Shown: piece by piece, positions 31,319-39,932 of the stretch
How the letters are laid out: each line of letters opens with the position of its first letter
Numbering within the stretch: position 1 is the first letter of the stretch
NCBI GenBank assembly: GCA_013290045.1
Contig: JABCYU010000005.1
Span: 1 to 41,707 of the forward strand
Direction: 5' to 3'
DNA from: Methanobacteriota archaeon
GTDB lineage: Archaea; Thermoplasmatota; Thermoplasmata; Lutacidiplasmatales; UBA184
Length of the DNA stretch: 41,707 nucleotides
Position numbers and translations under genes: made by a program
Notes under the pieces: model-generated
Told to the model about the DNA's origin: nothing
Seen by the model: only the letters and a program-made list of their open reading frames with translations
Databases searched by the model: none

Positions 31319-31401
31319 CCGGGCCCGGCGACGGCCCCGTCCGCCCGGCTCGTTAAAAGGCGGGACCGGGTGGGCCGCCGCCCCCCGCCCGCGGGCGATC
31401 G

Positions 31402-33054
31402 ATGACGACTCCCCCGATGCCCGAGCAGTCCGACCCGAGCGAGTTCGGCCTCCTCGAAGCCGAGGTGATCGACCACATCTTCCACCTGTCCCCCGGCTAT
31501 GCCGTCTTCCTCGGGCTGCATCGGTACGACGGTCGGGTCCCCGACCTCAGCACCGCCGCCACGGAGTCGTGGGTCTCGGTCAGCCACCGGCTCCTGGAGC
31601 GGCTGCGGGCGTTCCCGAACCCGGAGCTTTCCGAGTCCCGGCGCCTCGACCGGATGCTTCTCGAGCTCCTCCTCGAAAGCTCGCTGTTCGACCTCACCGA
31701 GTCGTTCGACCTCGACCGGAACCCGATGTCGTTCGTGGGCGCCGTCTCCCTGACCCCCTACATCGTCCGAGAGTACGCCCCCCTCGCCGACCGCACCGAA
31801 GCGATGACGCGCACCCTCGAGTCCGTGCCCAGGCTGATGTCCCAGGGCCGGGCCCGCCTTCGCCCGGAACTGCCCCGGCCGTTCGTGCAGCTCGCCATCT
31901 CGATCGGCAGCGGGCTCGCCAGCCACTTCGCGGAGGCCGAGGAGGTCGCCCGGCGCGGCTCGTCCGATCTCGGGGGCCGCGTCGCCGCCGCCCGGGCCCC
32001 GGCCGAACAGGCGGTGACGGAGTTCCTGGATCGGTTGCGGGACGATTGGCTCCCGAGGGCGACCGACGACTTTGCGCTCGGGGCCGAGCGATATCAGCGC
32101 CTCTTGTGGGTCCGCGAGGGGATACGGACGCCGACCGCCGAGGTCCTGGCCTCCGGGCGCGCCGATCTGAAGCGGAACCAGGCACGCCTCGAAGAGCTCT
32201 CGCGCCAGCAATCCCCTGCCGTGTCGACCGACGAGCTCCTCGAGCGGATGTACCTAAAGCACACGACCGCGGAGAACCTCGTGCCGCAGGCGCAACATTT
32301 CGTCGACGAGACGCGGAGGTTCGTTGAATCGGAACGGCTCGTGTCCATCCCGACGCCGTCGTCATGCCGGGTCGAGGAGACCCCCTCCTACGGGCGCGCC
32401 CTGTCGACGGCAAGCATGAATCCCCCCGGCCCGTTCGACGTCGGCGGAGACGAGGGGATCTACTTCGTGACCCCGGTCGACCCGACGTGGACCCCGGAAC
32501 GCCAGGAACAATGGCTCCGCTCGATGAACGACCCCATGCTGCGGAATATCACCGTCCACGAGGTCTACCCGGGCCACTACCTGCAGTTCCTGCATTTCCG
32601 TCAGGGCGCGAGCTCGCTCGCCCGGAAGGTCTACCTCTCCTCGTCGTTCACCGAGGGGTGGGCCCACTACTGCGAACAGCTGGCCGTCGAGGCCGGTCTC
32701 GGACGGGGAACGCCGGACGCCGAGGTGGCCCAGATCCACGACGCGCTGTTGCGGAACTGCCGGTTGATCGCCTCGATCGGCCTCCATACTCAGGGGATGT
32801 CGCTCGCCGAAGCGACGGAGCTGTTCCGCCGGGAGGCGCACTTCGAGGCGTTGCCCGCCGAGCGCGAAGCGATCCGCGGGACGTTCAATCCCGAGTACTT
32901 CTGCTACACCTTAGGAAAGCTCGCGATCCTCGAGGCGAGGCGAAAGTTCCTCGCGGGTTCGTTCGGCGGATCGTTGCGGTCGTTCCACGATCGGCTGCTC
33001 AGCTTCGGCTGCCCGCCGGTCGGTCTCCTCGACACCCTCCTATCGGGAGGATAG
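31402..33054 (+). CDS. DUF885-family putative zinc peptidase
   Basis: The product has 550 residues, normal for the family. The diagnostic motif is HEVYPGHYLQ starting at residue 386, an HExxPGHxxQ motif in which the two His are predicted zinc ligands; later landmarks are FTEGWAHYCEQLAVEAG and LGKLAILEAR. DUF885 proteins are long, helical metallopeptidase-like enzymes of unknown substrate, cytoplasmic here since no signal peptide is present. The N-terminus (FGLLEAEVIDHIFHLSPGYAVFLGLHRYD) matches the family start. A TATA-like cgttaaaagg at 31351-31360 fits a short leader. Confidence 0.9.
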   Translation: MTTPPMPEQSDPSEFGLLEAEVIDHIFHLSPGYAVFLGLHRYDGRVPDLSTAATESWVSVSHRLLERLRAFPNPELSESRRLDRMLLELLLESSLFDLTESFDLDRNPMSFVGAVSLTPYIVREYAPLADRTEAMTRTLESVPRLMSQGRARLRPELPRPFVQLAISIGSGLASHFAEAEEVARRGSSDLGGRVAAARAPAEQAVTEFLDRLRDDWLPRATDDFALGAERYQRLLWVREGIRTPTAEVLASGRADLKRNQARLEELSRQQSPAVSTDELLERMYLKHTTAENLVPQAQHFVDETRRFVESERLVSIPTPSSCRVEETPSYGRALSTASMNPPGPFDVGGDEGIYFVTPVDPTWTPERQEQWLRSMNDPMLRNITVHEVYPGHYLQFLHFRQGASSLARKVYLSSSFTEGWAHYCEQLAVEAGLGRGTPDAEVAQIHDALLRNCRLIASIGLHTQGMSLAEATELFRREAHFEALPAEREAIRGTFNPEYFCYTLGKLAILEARRKFLAGSFGGSLRSFHDRLLSFGCPPVGLLDTLLSGG

Positions 33055-33094
33055 GCCGGCCCCGGTTCCCGCCGGGGCGGAGGCCGGGTCGACG

Positions 33095-33610
33095 TTGACG
33101 GGGTTCCTCCTCTCGCCCGGGATCACCCCGCAGCTCACCGACCTGTTCGTCCTGGAATTCCCCCTCGCCCTCGGGTTCGCGTACTTTCTGCGGGGGCGAC
33201 AGGGCGTCGAACTGATCGTGGGGCTCAATGCCCTCGTCCTGGCCGTCATCAAGCTCGTCACCGATCCCTCGGACCTCTGGGACGTGATCGTCGCCGTCGG
33301 CGTGGCCGCGGGGGGGGTCGCCGTGCTGTATCCCCTCCTCGTCCCGGCGGCCTCCCCGCTCTCCTTCCGGGCGTCGGTGGTCCTCGGCGGGACCGTGGGA
33401 GCGCTCGGATGCCTCAAGGCCCTGAGCGATTTCTACGACCCGTTCGATCTGCTCATGGCGGATCTCGGGATCGTGGCGGGCCTGTGGGTCGGACGCCCCC
33501 TGTTCGAACGGTGGTTCCCCGCCCTCTCGACATTCGACCCCGACCGCCGGCGGTCGGGAGGCGAGCTTCGGGACCGGAGCGGCCGCCCCGACGGCGTGAA
33601 GAAGTCGTGA
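33095..33610 (+). CDS. Small polytopic membrane protein of unknown function
   Basis: The product has 171 residues from a TTG; no better start is evident after the preceding stop at 33054. Four to five hydrophobic segments are visible: DLFVLEFPLALGFAYFL, LIVGLNALVLAVIKLV, VIVAVGVAAGGVAVLYPLL, VVLGGTVGALGCL and GIVAGLWVGRPLF. The last 40 residues are polar and Arg/Asp-rich. I do not recognise a family. It follows the DUF885 gene by 40 bases and may be co-transcribed. Confidence 0.6.
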   Translation: MTGFLLSPGITPQLTDLFVLEFPLALGFAYFLRGRQGVELIVGLNALVLAVIKLVTDPSDLWDVIVAVGVAAGGVAVLYPLLVPAASPLSFRASVVLGGTVGALGCLKALSDFYDPFDLLMADLGIVAGLWVGRPLFERWFPALSTFDPDRRRSGGELRDRSGRPDGVKKS

Positions 33611-33649
33611 CGACTGCGGGAACCCTCGCCGGTTCCCGAGGCTCCGATC

Positions 33650-34933
33650 GTGGCGATGGGCGACATCACCGCACCCCCGCCTTCCGGGCCGCCGTCCGCT
33701 TCTCGCTCCGTCGAAGCTTCTGTACTACCGATATCCGCGGGGCGGACTTCGCCGAGGAGGCTCACGCCGCTCGCCCTCGTCGTGCTCGTCGCCGTCCTGC
33801 TGGTCCTCGCGACGGTCGGCCTCGACCTCGTGGGGGCGATCCCTTGGCTGAAACCCTCCTCGAGCGCTGGGCGCTCGGTGACGTTCTCGGAAGCCCGTAG
33901 CCAGGCGGATCGCGTCGTTCCGGGGTACCTCACCGGGCCGACCACCCTGGGAGCCGCGGTGGGGATCGGAGCGACGTCCTCGTTCACCGACCCGCAGTTC
34001 GGCGGGAATGGGTCGGCTCCGTGCTCCGCCCAGATCTTCCCGGGATTTTCGAGAGACCTTAGCGTCCCAGCGCGCTCGGACTCCCCGGGCCGGGGGTCGG
34101 TCCCGCTCTGGCTGCTCGAGTATTCCAACGCCTCGGAGCTGCTGGTGGTTCGGGTCCTGTTCGGCTCGGCGGAGGCGTACGCCCGCAGCGCGTCCGGCGC
34201 GGGCTGTCCGGCGTTGGCGAGCCTTCCAGCCACCCCCGCGACCCTGGTCGATTCCAGCACGGCGGCCAACGTGACCAATGCCCACGGGGGCACCGCTTTC
34301 CTGAACGCCTACCGGGGCGCGAGCGAACTGTACTGGCTGGTACCGAACCTGGAGGCAGCGATCGCCGGGGGATGGAACGCCACCTGGATCGTTCAGTATA
34401 CCAGCTGCCTTCCCTTCGCCGCATCCGCCGCGAACGGCTCGACCCTCACCGTCGGGGTCAATGCCCTGAACTCCTCGAACGTGACGCCGTCCGGCGCGGG
34501 CCCGAGCACAGGACCCTGCACGATCGGGATCAGCCCCGGCGGGCCCGGAGGCAACGGAAACACTCCCATCGGGGAAGTTCTGGCGCTCGGAGCCCCCTTG
34601 GTCCAATTTTCCGGCAGCACGTACTGGACCAACGTCACCGTCGGGTCGGCCGGCGGTGGGATCCAATGGGACGAGGTTGAGCTGCAGGTCAAGAGCGCGG
34701 GTGGCGCGATCGTCGCGCCCACTTCCGCCTGGCTCGGGGTCGTGACGACGGCGGGCGGAGCCCCGGTCGCCTCGTACCAGTTCGCGAACGGGATCCGGAG
34801 GGCGTCCGCCCCGCCCACGGTCGTCTCCGGCGACCGGCTGTCGATCCAGACCCCCACCTCGCTCAGCGGGGACATGCTGGTCATCACCGGGTTGCCGCCG
34901 TTTCAAGGGAGCATCCTCGTCTCGATTCCCTGA
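33650..34933 (+). CDS. Single-pass anchored surface protein, paralogue 1
   Basis: The product has 427 residues from a GTG, with an ATG two codons later. A 40-residue polar Pro/Ser-rich cytoplasmic segment precedes one membrane helix (LTPLALVVLVAVLLVLATVGLDL), then GAIPWLKPSSSAGRSVTFSEARSQAD and a long Ser/Gly/Thr-rich extracellular region with several N-x-S/T sites. A distinct C-terminal beta domain (GSTYWTNVTVGSAGGGIQWDEVELQV to the end) carries TPTSLSGDMLVITG. All of these blocks recur in the next gene, so the two are tandem duplicates. Function is unknown. Confidence 0.75.
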   Translation: MAMGDITAPPPSGPPSASRSVEASVLPISAGRTSPRRLTPLALVVLVAVLLVLATVGLDLVGAIPWLKPSSSAGRSVTFSEARSQADRVVPGYLTGPTTLGAAVGIGATSSFTDPQFGGNGSAPCSAQIFPGFSRDLSVPARSDSPGRGSVPLWLLEYSNASELLVVRVLFGSAEAYARSASGAGCPALASLPATPATLVDSSTAANVTNAHGGTAFLNAYRGASELYWLVPNLEAAIAGGWNATWIVQYTSCLPFAASAANGSTLTVGVNALNSSNVTPSGAGPSTGPCTIGISPGGPGGNGNTPIGEVLALGAPLVQFSGSTYWTNVTVGSAGGGIQWDEVELQVKSAGGAIVAPTSAWLGVVTTAGGAPVASYQFANGIRRASAPPTVVSGDRLSIQTPTSLSGDMLVITGLPPFQGSILVSIP

Positions 34934-35043
34934 CGACCGGTACCCCCCCGGCGCGGGGCGGGATCCTACGGCGAGGCCGGACGCCGGCCGGCCCACCGAT
35001 GGGAAGATGAAGGAGAAGACCATCGTCGGGGTGGGACCTAGCG

Positions 35044-36348
35044 ATGATGCCAACAACTCCGGACCCCACGAATGCGGACCCGGGCGCGCCGGCGATGTCG
35101 CCCGCCGCTCCCCCGAGCGGGGCACCTCCACCTGGATGGGCGCCCCCCCCGGCGGCCGCTCCGAGAAAGATGGGCATGATCATCGCCGTGGTCGTCGTCG
35201 TGGTCGTGATCGTCGCGTTCCTCGGGCTCTATTTCGCCGGGGCGATCCCCGGGCTGAAGCCTTCGTCCAGTGCGTCGTCGACCGGCGTCACCTTCTCGGC
35301 GGCCCGCACGGCGGCCCAGTCCGCCTCTGGAAGCTACAGCTCGACCTACCCCAACCTGGTCGCGGTCCTGGGCATCGGCCTCAACCAGCCGCTCAGCGGC
35401 CAGGCATCTCAGCTGGGTCCTCCGGGCGGGAGCGGTTGCACGGTCACCCTGTTGAGCGGCGCGCAAAACACCATCACGGTCCCGGCCGGGGCGAGCGGGG
35501 GTCCCAGCGGCTCCCTCCCGTTCTGGGAGTTTATCTACTCGGGGGCAACGGGCATGTTGTTGGTCATCGTGATCAACGGTCAGGGCTCCGCGCTCGCGAC
35601 GATTGCTACGGGGGGGTCCTGCACCCCGACGTTCAGCTCGTACAGCGCCATCCCGTCGGGCGTGATCGACTCGAGCGCGGCGGCCTCCGCCGCGGGAGCG
35701 ACGACCGCCGGCGCCGCCTTCCTCAAGAACAACTCGAACGCGAACGCGGTCTTCTTCCTGTTCGGGGGCGCTTCCCTGGGCGGGTTCGGAACGGGCGCGT
35801 CGTGGCTCATCACCTACTCGGAGTGCTCGTTCGCCGTGGGCGGCGGCACCGGGAACCAGCCGCAGTTCGAGGCGATCCTCAACGCCAGTTCGGGGGCGGT
35901 CACGACGTCGAGCGCTTCGACCTCCGCCTGCAACGGGATCCTCCCGACTCCTGGGGGCGGAGGTGGAGGTGGCGGGGGTCTCGCCTCGAACATCGCGATG
36001 GGCACCCCCTCGGAGAGCCATTCCGCCGGGAGCCCCTACTGGTACAACTTCACGGTGCAGTCCGCCGGAGGCGGTCTCACCTGGAACAACCTGGACCTGG
36101 AACTCGTCAATTCCACCGGCATGCCGCTGAACCCCCAGTCGACGTGGACCGCCACCGTCCTCTCGATCCCCGGAACTTCGGTGGCGACCTATTCGTTCCA
36201 GACGTTCGGCTGGACGAGCGGCGGGTCGACCACCATCACCGCGGCTCAGGTCCTATCGGTGAGCACCCCCACCTCGCTTAGCGGCGACGACCTCAATCTC
36301 CTGGGTACCGGGAGCTTCTCCGGGTTGGTCCAGGTGGCCATCCCCTAG
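35044..36348 (+). CDS. Single-pass anchored surface protein, paralogue 2
   Basis: The product has 434 residues (a second ATG follows immediately). Shared blocks with paralogue 1: Pro-rich cytoplasmic start, a helix of nearly pure Ile/Val (MIIAVVVVVVVIVAFLGLYF), GAIPGLKPSSSASSTGVTFSAARTAAQ, the FLKNN/FLNAY section, and a C-terminal domain with SPYWYNFTVQSAGGGLTWNNLDLELV and TPTSLSGDDLNLLG. A Gly-rich linker (PTPGGGGGGGGG) separates its two extracellular domains. The C-terminal domain is pilin-like in its beta pattern, but no class III signal is apparent, so I treat both as anchored surface proteins. Confidence 0.75.
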   Translation: MMPTTPDPTNADPGAPAMSPAAPPSGAPPPGWAPPPAAAPRKMGMIIAVVVVVVVIVAFLGLYFAGAIPGLKPSSSASSTGVTFSAARTAAQSASGSYSSTYPNLVAVLGIGLNQPLSGQASQLGPPGGSGCTVTLLSGAQNTITVPAGASGGPSGSLPFWEFIYSGATGMLLVIVINGQGSALATIATGGSCTPTFSSYSAIPSGVIDSSAAASAAGATTAGAAFLKNNSNANAVFFLFGGASLGGFGTGASWLITYSECSFAVGGGTGNQPQFEAILNASSGAVTTSSASTSACNGILPTPGGGGGGGGGLASNIAMGTPSESHSAGSPYWYNFTVQSAGGGLTWNNLDLELVNSTGMPLNPQSTWTATVLSIPGTSVATYSFQTFGWTSGGSTTITAAQVLSVSTPTSLSGDDLNLLGTGSFSGLVQVAIP

Positions 36349-36435
36349 GGGTCTCGCCGAGCTCGGGGGCGACCCGGGCCAAGCCCGTTCCGCCGAGAGG
36401 CGGCCTCCCTCGTCCCGCAACGGGCCTTCGCTCAC

Positions 36436-36444
36436 CTATTTATC
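36436..36444 (+). promoter_or_regulatory. TATA box for the ribA-like gene
   Basis: The sequence ctatttatc is centred 26 bases before the ATG at 36466, so the mRNA is probably leaderless and no riboswitch-type leader is present. Confidence 0.6.
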
Positions 36445-36465
36445 CCGCCGGGGGTCAGACCGCCG

Positions 36466-37197
36466 ATGGGCATCTCTCCCGAGGCGATCCGCGACCTCCT
36501 GAAGGAGAACGAGGGGCACGAGTGCCCGGACGCGCCGGAGACGTGCGTCCGGATCGTGGCGATCGCCGAGCTCCCGACGCGGTTCGGCGACTACCAGGTC
36601 GTGGCGTTCTGGAGCAACTCGGACAAGAAGGAGCACGCGGCGTTCATCCACGGGAACATCCTCGACAAGGAGGATGTGCCGGTGCGGCTCCACTCGGAGT
36701 GCCTGACGGGCGACGCGATCGGGTCGCTGCGCTGCGACTGCCGTGACCAGCTGATCGAGTCGCTCGAGAAGATCGGCAAGATGGAATCCGGGATCGTGCT
36801 GTACCTCCGTCAAGAGGGGCGGGGGATCGGGTTCGCGAACAAGATCCGGGCCTACCAGTTGCAGGACTCCGGCTACGACACGGTCCAGGCCAACGAGCTC
36901 CTGGGGTTCCGCCCGGACGAGCGGGACTACGGGATCGCGGCCCACATGCTGGGCTCGCTGCACGTCAACTCGATCCGGATCCTGACGAACAATCCGGCGA
37001 AGATCCGCGACCTCCAGGAGCACGGCGTGACGATCAACGGCCGCATTCCCGTCATCGTCCCACCGAACCCGTACGACCGCCCGTATCTCGAGACGAAGCG
37101 AAAGCGCATGGGCCACCTATTGGACCTGGAGCAGGGCGATGATCTCGTCGGCTACCCCGATCGCGTCAACGGCGAAACGCGCCCGACGCCGGAGTAG
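36466..37197 (+). CDS. ribA: GTP cyclohydrolase II (RibA)
   Basis: The product has 243 residues. It carries the GTP cyclohydrolase II hallmarks: HSECLTGDAIGSLRCDCRDQL with zinc-binding Cys79, Cys90 and Cys92, YLRQEGRGIGFANKIRAY, and LGSLHVNSIRILTNNPAKI. The enzyme converts GTP to 2,5-diamino-6-ribosylamino-pyrimidinone phosphate with loss of formate and pyrophosphate, the first step of riboflavin synthesis. Most archaea use a different enzyme (GTP cyclohydrolase III/ArfA), so a RibA-type protein suggests an older transfer or a lineage-specific choice. It is stand-alone, without a RibB part and without other rib genes nearby. Confidence 0.95.
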   Translation: MGISPEAIRDLLKENEGHECPDAPETCVRIVAIAELPTRFGDYQVVAFWSNSDKKEHAAFIHGNILDKEDVPVRLHSECLTGDAIGSLRCDCRDQLIESLEKIGKMESGIVLYLRQEGRGIGFANKIRAYQLQDSGYDTVQANELLGFRPDERDYGIAAHMLGSLHVNSIRILTNNPAKIRDLQEHGVTINGRIPVIVPPNPYDRPYLETKRKRMGHLLDLEQGDDLVGYPDRVNGETRPTPE

Positions 37198-37252
37198 GTG
37201 CCTCCGGGCCCGGTGTACCTCGCGCCGAACTCGCGCCAGGGCCTGGCCCGCC

Positions 37253-39778
37253 CTATCCTGACGCCCCCGGGGGCGGGTTCGCCGGAGGAGGCGCGACGGT
37301 CGCCGGAGGGCTGGGACCGCCGGAGGGCGGGCGGCGCCGCCGGTACCGTAGCCCGATGGCGACCGCGACGACGGCCGCGATCGCGAGCCCGGCGAGCAGA
37401 CCCCAGACCCAGGGGCTGGACGACGTTCCCGAGCTTCCGGAGGCAGGAGCCGTCGCGGAGGTGACCGTGACGGTCAGATTGCGTTCGATGCCGCCGCCGC
37501 CCGAGTCGTTGATCCACGCCGTCACGCGGTAGCTACCGGCAGACGTGAAGGCGTGCGACGCCGGGCTGCCGAAGCCGCTGACGTGGTCCCCGAACGTCCA
37601 CGCGATCGCGTACGGCGGGGTGCCGCTCGTGGCGTTCCCCGAGAACGACACCGCGACCCCCGCGGACGGAGCGAGGGTCGACGCCGCCGCCGTTCCCAAC
37701 AGGGCGGCGTTGACGCGGATGGTCAGGTTGGAAAGCGCCGAGTAGCCCCGAGAATCGGTGAAGTTGAGCCGCGCCGTGTAGCTGCCCGGGTTCGCGAACG
37801 CGTGGGACGGCGCCGAGGCGTTCCCCGTGGCCCCGTCGCCGAACTGCCAGGCGAACGTGTACGGCATGATCCCCGTCACCGAGGCGGAGAAACGTACGGG
37901 CACGGCGACATCGGAGGCCGGCGGGGAGGCATGGAGTTGGGCCGTGACGCCGACCTGGACGTGGATGGGCACCGCGAGGAGGATCGATCCGCCGCCCACG
38001 TCCGTGACGTTCACCGTGGCATTGACCCAGCCCGCCGTCGCGTAGGTGTGCGATGGGGACGCTCCGAGGGCCATGCCCCCGTCGCCGAAGCTCCAGGTGT
38101 AGGTGTACGGCGCGGTCCCTCCCGACGCCGTTGCGTGGAACCCGACCGCGCCGCGTCCCGCCACGACCACGTTCGGAGCGCCGGTCGCCGACGCGTTGAG
38201 GGCCGGGTTCACGGTGAGGATCGTCGCCGGCGCGAACGCGACGACATCGGCGTCGTCGTGGATCCACGTGGTGAGCGATTGGACGCCCGAACACGCGCAC
38301 GACGCCGTCGCGAATCCGACCCCACAGGCCGTGAGGTTCGCATTGGCCCAGCAGGTGAAGGCGGGAGCGGCCCCCCCGTAGACCGTCGCCGAGAACGAGA
38401 TCGTCGCGTTCACGTCGACGGGGTTCGGGGTCGCGGAGACCGAGGTGAACTGGGGCGGAACCTCGTAGACGAACGACTGGTTGTTGGTGACGCCGCAGAG
38501 CAGGCACTCGTCTCCACCGAACAGTCGGATGAAACCGTTCACCGAGGTGTCCGGAACCGCGGCCGCGACGACCGGGAGGGGAGCCGGGAACAGCGGTTGG
38601 AGCTGCCAGCCGGTACTGGCCGAGGTGAGGATGTAGGTCGAATTGGTCCCGAGCAGCCCCGCGCCTCCGCCGCCGAACAGGACGGTCTCGTTGCGTACCG
38701 TATCGAAGGTCATCGACGGGAGGAACAGCGGCACCATCGGGGCGCACCCCCCGCAGGCGGCGGTCTCGTTCTGCCACCCCGAGGAGCCGCCGATGTACTC
38801 CCAGGTCTGGTTCGAAGCGCATTGCAACGTCGAGCATCCCCCGAAGTAGACCGGAACCCCGTGGAGCCGGTCGAACACCATCGCCCCTCCCCAGGTCGGA
38901 GGCGGAGCTCGCGATGGGGAAAGGAGGGTCCAACCCACGCCGTACGTGTACCGATATGTGGAGTTGTAGAGCACCGCGGCCGTCGAATTGTCCCCGCCGA
39001 ACAGGAGAGCGCCGGCGGGGGAGAGGGCCGGGTCGAAGACGAGGCTCGCCCCGAAGCGGGCCGGTGGCGCGACGCAGCCGGTCGTGCACCGACCTGCGAG
39101 GTTCACCCAGCCGTCGGTGAAGTTGAACGCCCACGTATCGTTCAGCTCGCAGAACCCGAAGTAGACCCCTTGACCCCAACTGCATCCGCCGAACAGAAGG
39201 GCGAACCCACCGGAGGCGTCGCCGTACCACGTGAGGGAGGCGAGGTAGCGGGGGGTGGGTGCCCGCGGGTAGTCCGCGGTCAGGTTGATCCAGGCGGCGT
39301 TGGTCCGCTCATACGCCCACGTCTCGTTGGTGGGGCAGACCCCGTAGTAGTTGCATCCCCCGAACGCCAGTACGACGCCGTCGACCGGATCCCACGCCAC
39401 CGATAGGCCCTCGGAACCGGACGGATACGGATAGCTCGCTTCCTTGATCCACGTCCGTTGCGTCACGAGGGCCGGGTGCGCGGGACGGCAATCGGCCGAG
39501 GTGAGTCCGGAGATGGTACAGCCCATGGCGACCCCGGCCGACGGACCGGCGCCGTGGGCGAGGGAGGTGACGGCGGATGCGAGCGGGGAGGACGACGGCG
39601 CGAGCCGGATCGGGTCGGGCGCGATGCTCGGGGTCCGCCCGACGTTGAGAGCCCCGGTGGCCCCCGCCCCCGGCGGAACCATGAGGGAGGCCACGACCAC
39701 GACCGCGAGGAACCCGACCCATCGGACCTTGGCGAAGCGCGTCCCCCGCGGTGGCCTACCCCTCGAAAGATTCGTCAT
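37253..39778 (-). CDS. Kelch-PKD surface protein with C-terminal anchor
   Basis: The product has 841 residues from the ATG at 39778; an upstream in-frame extension to 39856 lacks support. A signal helix (VRWVGFLAVVVVASLMVPPG) leads to five or six Kelch-type units (about 95-440) with repeated D-x-V-x-G-V-V-L-A-F-G-G-C and TWAYE/TWAFN/TWEYI motifs, a likely beta-propeller. Then come four PKD-like domains (for example TYTWSFGDGGMALGASPSH, YTFAWQFGDGATGNASAPSH and YAIAWTFGDHVSGFGSPASH, each with the WxFGDG signature), a membrane helix (PWVWGLLAGLAIAAVVAVAIGL) and a basic Pro-rich tail. Many paired cysteines in the Kelch part suggest disulfides. Probably binds a ligand or polymer at the cell surface. 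Confidence 0.85.
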   Translation of the reverse strand: MTNLSRGRPPRGTRFAKVRWVGFLAVVVVASLMVPPGAGATGALNVGRTPSIAPDPIRLAPSSSPLASAVTSLAHGAGPSAGVAMGCTISGLTSADCRPAHPALVTQRTWIKEASYPYPSGSEGLSVAWDPVDGVVLAFGGCNYYGVCPTNETWAYERTNAAWINLTADYPRAPTPRYLASLTWYGDASGGFALLFGGCSWGQGVYFGFCELNDTWAFNFTDGWVNLAGRCTTGCVAPPARFGASLVFDPALSPAGALLFGGDNSTAAVLYNSTYRYTYGVGWTLLSPSRAPPPTWGGAMVFDRLHGVPVYFGGCSTLQCASNQTWEYIGGSSGWQNETAACGGCAPMVPLFLPSMTFDTVRNETVLFGGGGAGLLGTNSTYILTSASTGWQLQPLFPAPLPVVAAAVPDTSVNGFIRLFGGDECLLCGVTNNQSFVYEVPPQFTSVSATPNPVDVNATISFSATVYGGAAPAFTCWANANLTACGVGFATASCACSGVQSLTTWIHDDADVVAFAPATILTVNPALNASATGAPNVVVAGRGAVGFHATASGGTAPYTYTWSFGDGGMALGASPSHTYATAGWVNATVNVTDVGGGSILLAVPIHVQVGVTAQLHASPPASDVAVPVRFSASVTGIMPYTFAWQFGDGATGNASAPSHAFANPGSYTARLNFTDSRGYSALSNLTIRVNAALLGTAAASTLAPSAGVAVSFSGNATSGTPPYAIAWTFGDHVSGFGSPASHAFTSAGSYRVTAWINDSGGGGIERNLTVTVTSATAPASGSSGTSSSPWVWGLLAGLAIAAVVAVAIGLRYRRRRPPSGGPSPPATVAPPPANPPPGASG

Positions 39779-39779
39779 G

Positions 39780-39844
39780 GCCCCGTCGGAGCGCCGAACG
39801 CCTCGGGGGATTTGAACCCTCAGCCCATGGGAACCCGACGGGGC
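39780..39844. repeat. 10-bp inverted repeat enclosing a tRNA T-arm-like segment
   Basis: Arms GCCCCGTCGG (39780-39789) and CCGACGGGGC (39835-39844) are perfect complements. Inside, on the minus strand, GGGTTCAAATCCC (39806-39818) has the sequence of a tRNA T-loop and stem. The segment is in the intergenic region between the Kelch-PKD gene and the VOC gene. It does not fold as a complete tRNA, so it may be a tRNA relic or a hairpin/operator. Confidence 0.4.
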
Positions 39845-39932
39845 TTCAGGGCGCATCGGACTTCACGGACGGTGCCGTCCCCTTTCGCGGCTGCCGTTGG
39901 ACGCGGCCCGGCCGCAGAACGCGGGGCGCGAC

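Noticed and set aside
30634-32211. Long upstream extension of the RidA frame
   Set aside because: The extension is antisense to the zinc-ribbon and DUF885 genes. RidA has a proper start at 30633.
37553-39406. 617-residue plus-strand open frame
   Set aside because: It is antisense to the Kelch-PKD gene and shows only Arg-rich shadow composition.
39780-39844. Complete tRNA gene
   Set aside because: The T-arm-like core is not followed by an acceptor strand that pairs with any 5' partner, and no anticodon arm with a matching T-arm fits in either orientation.
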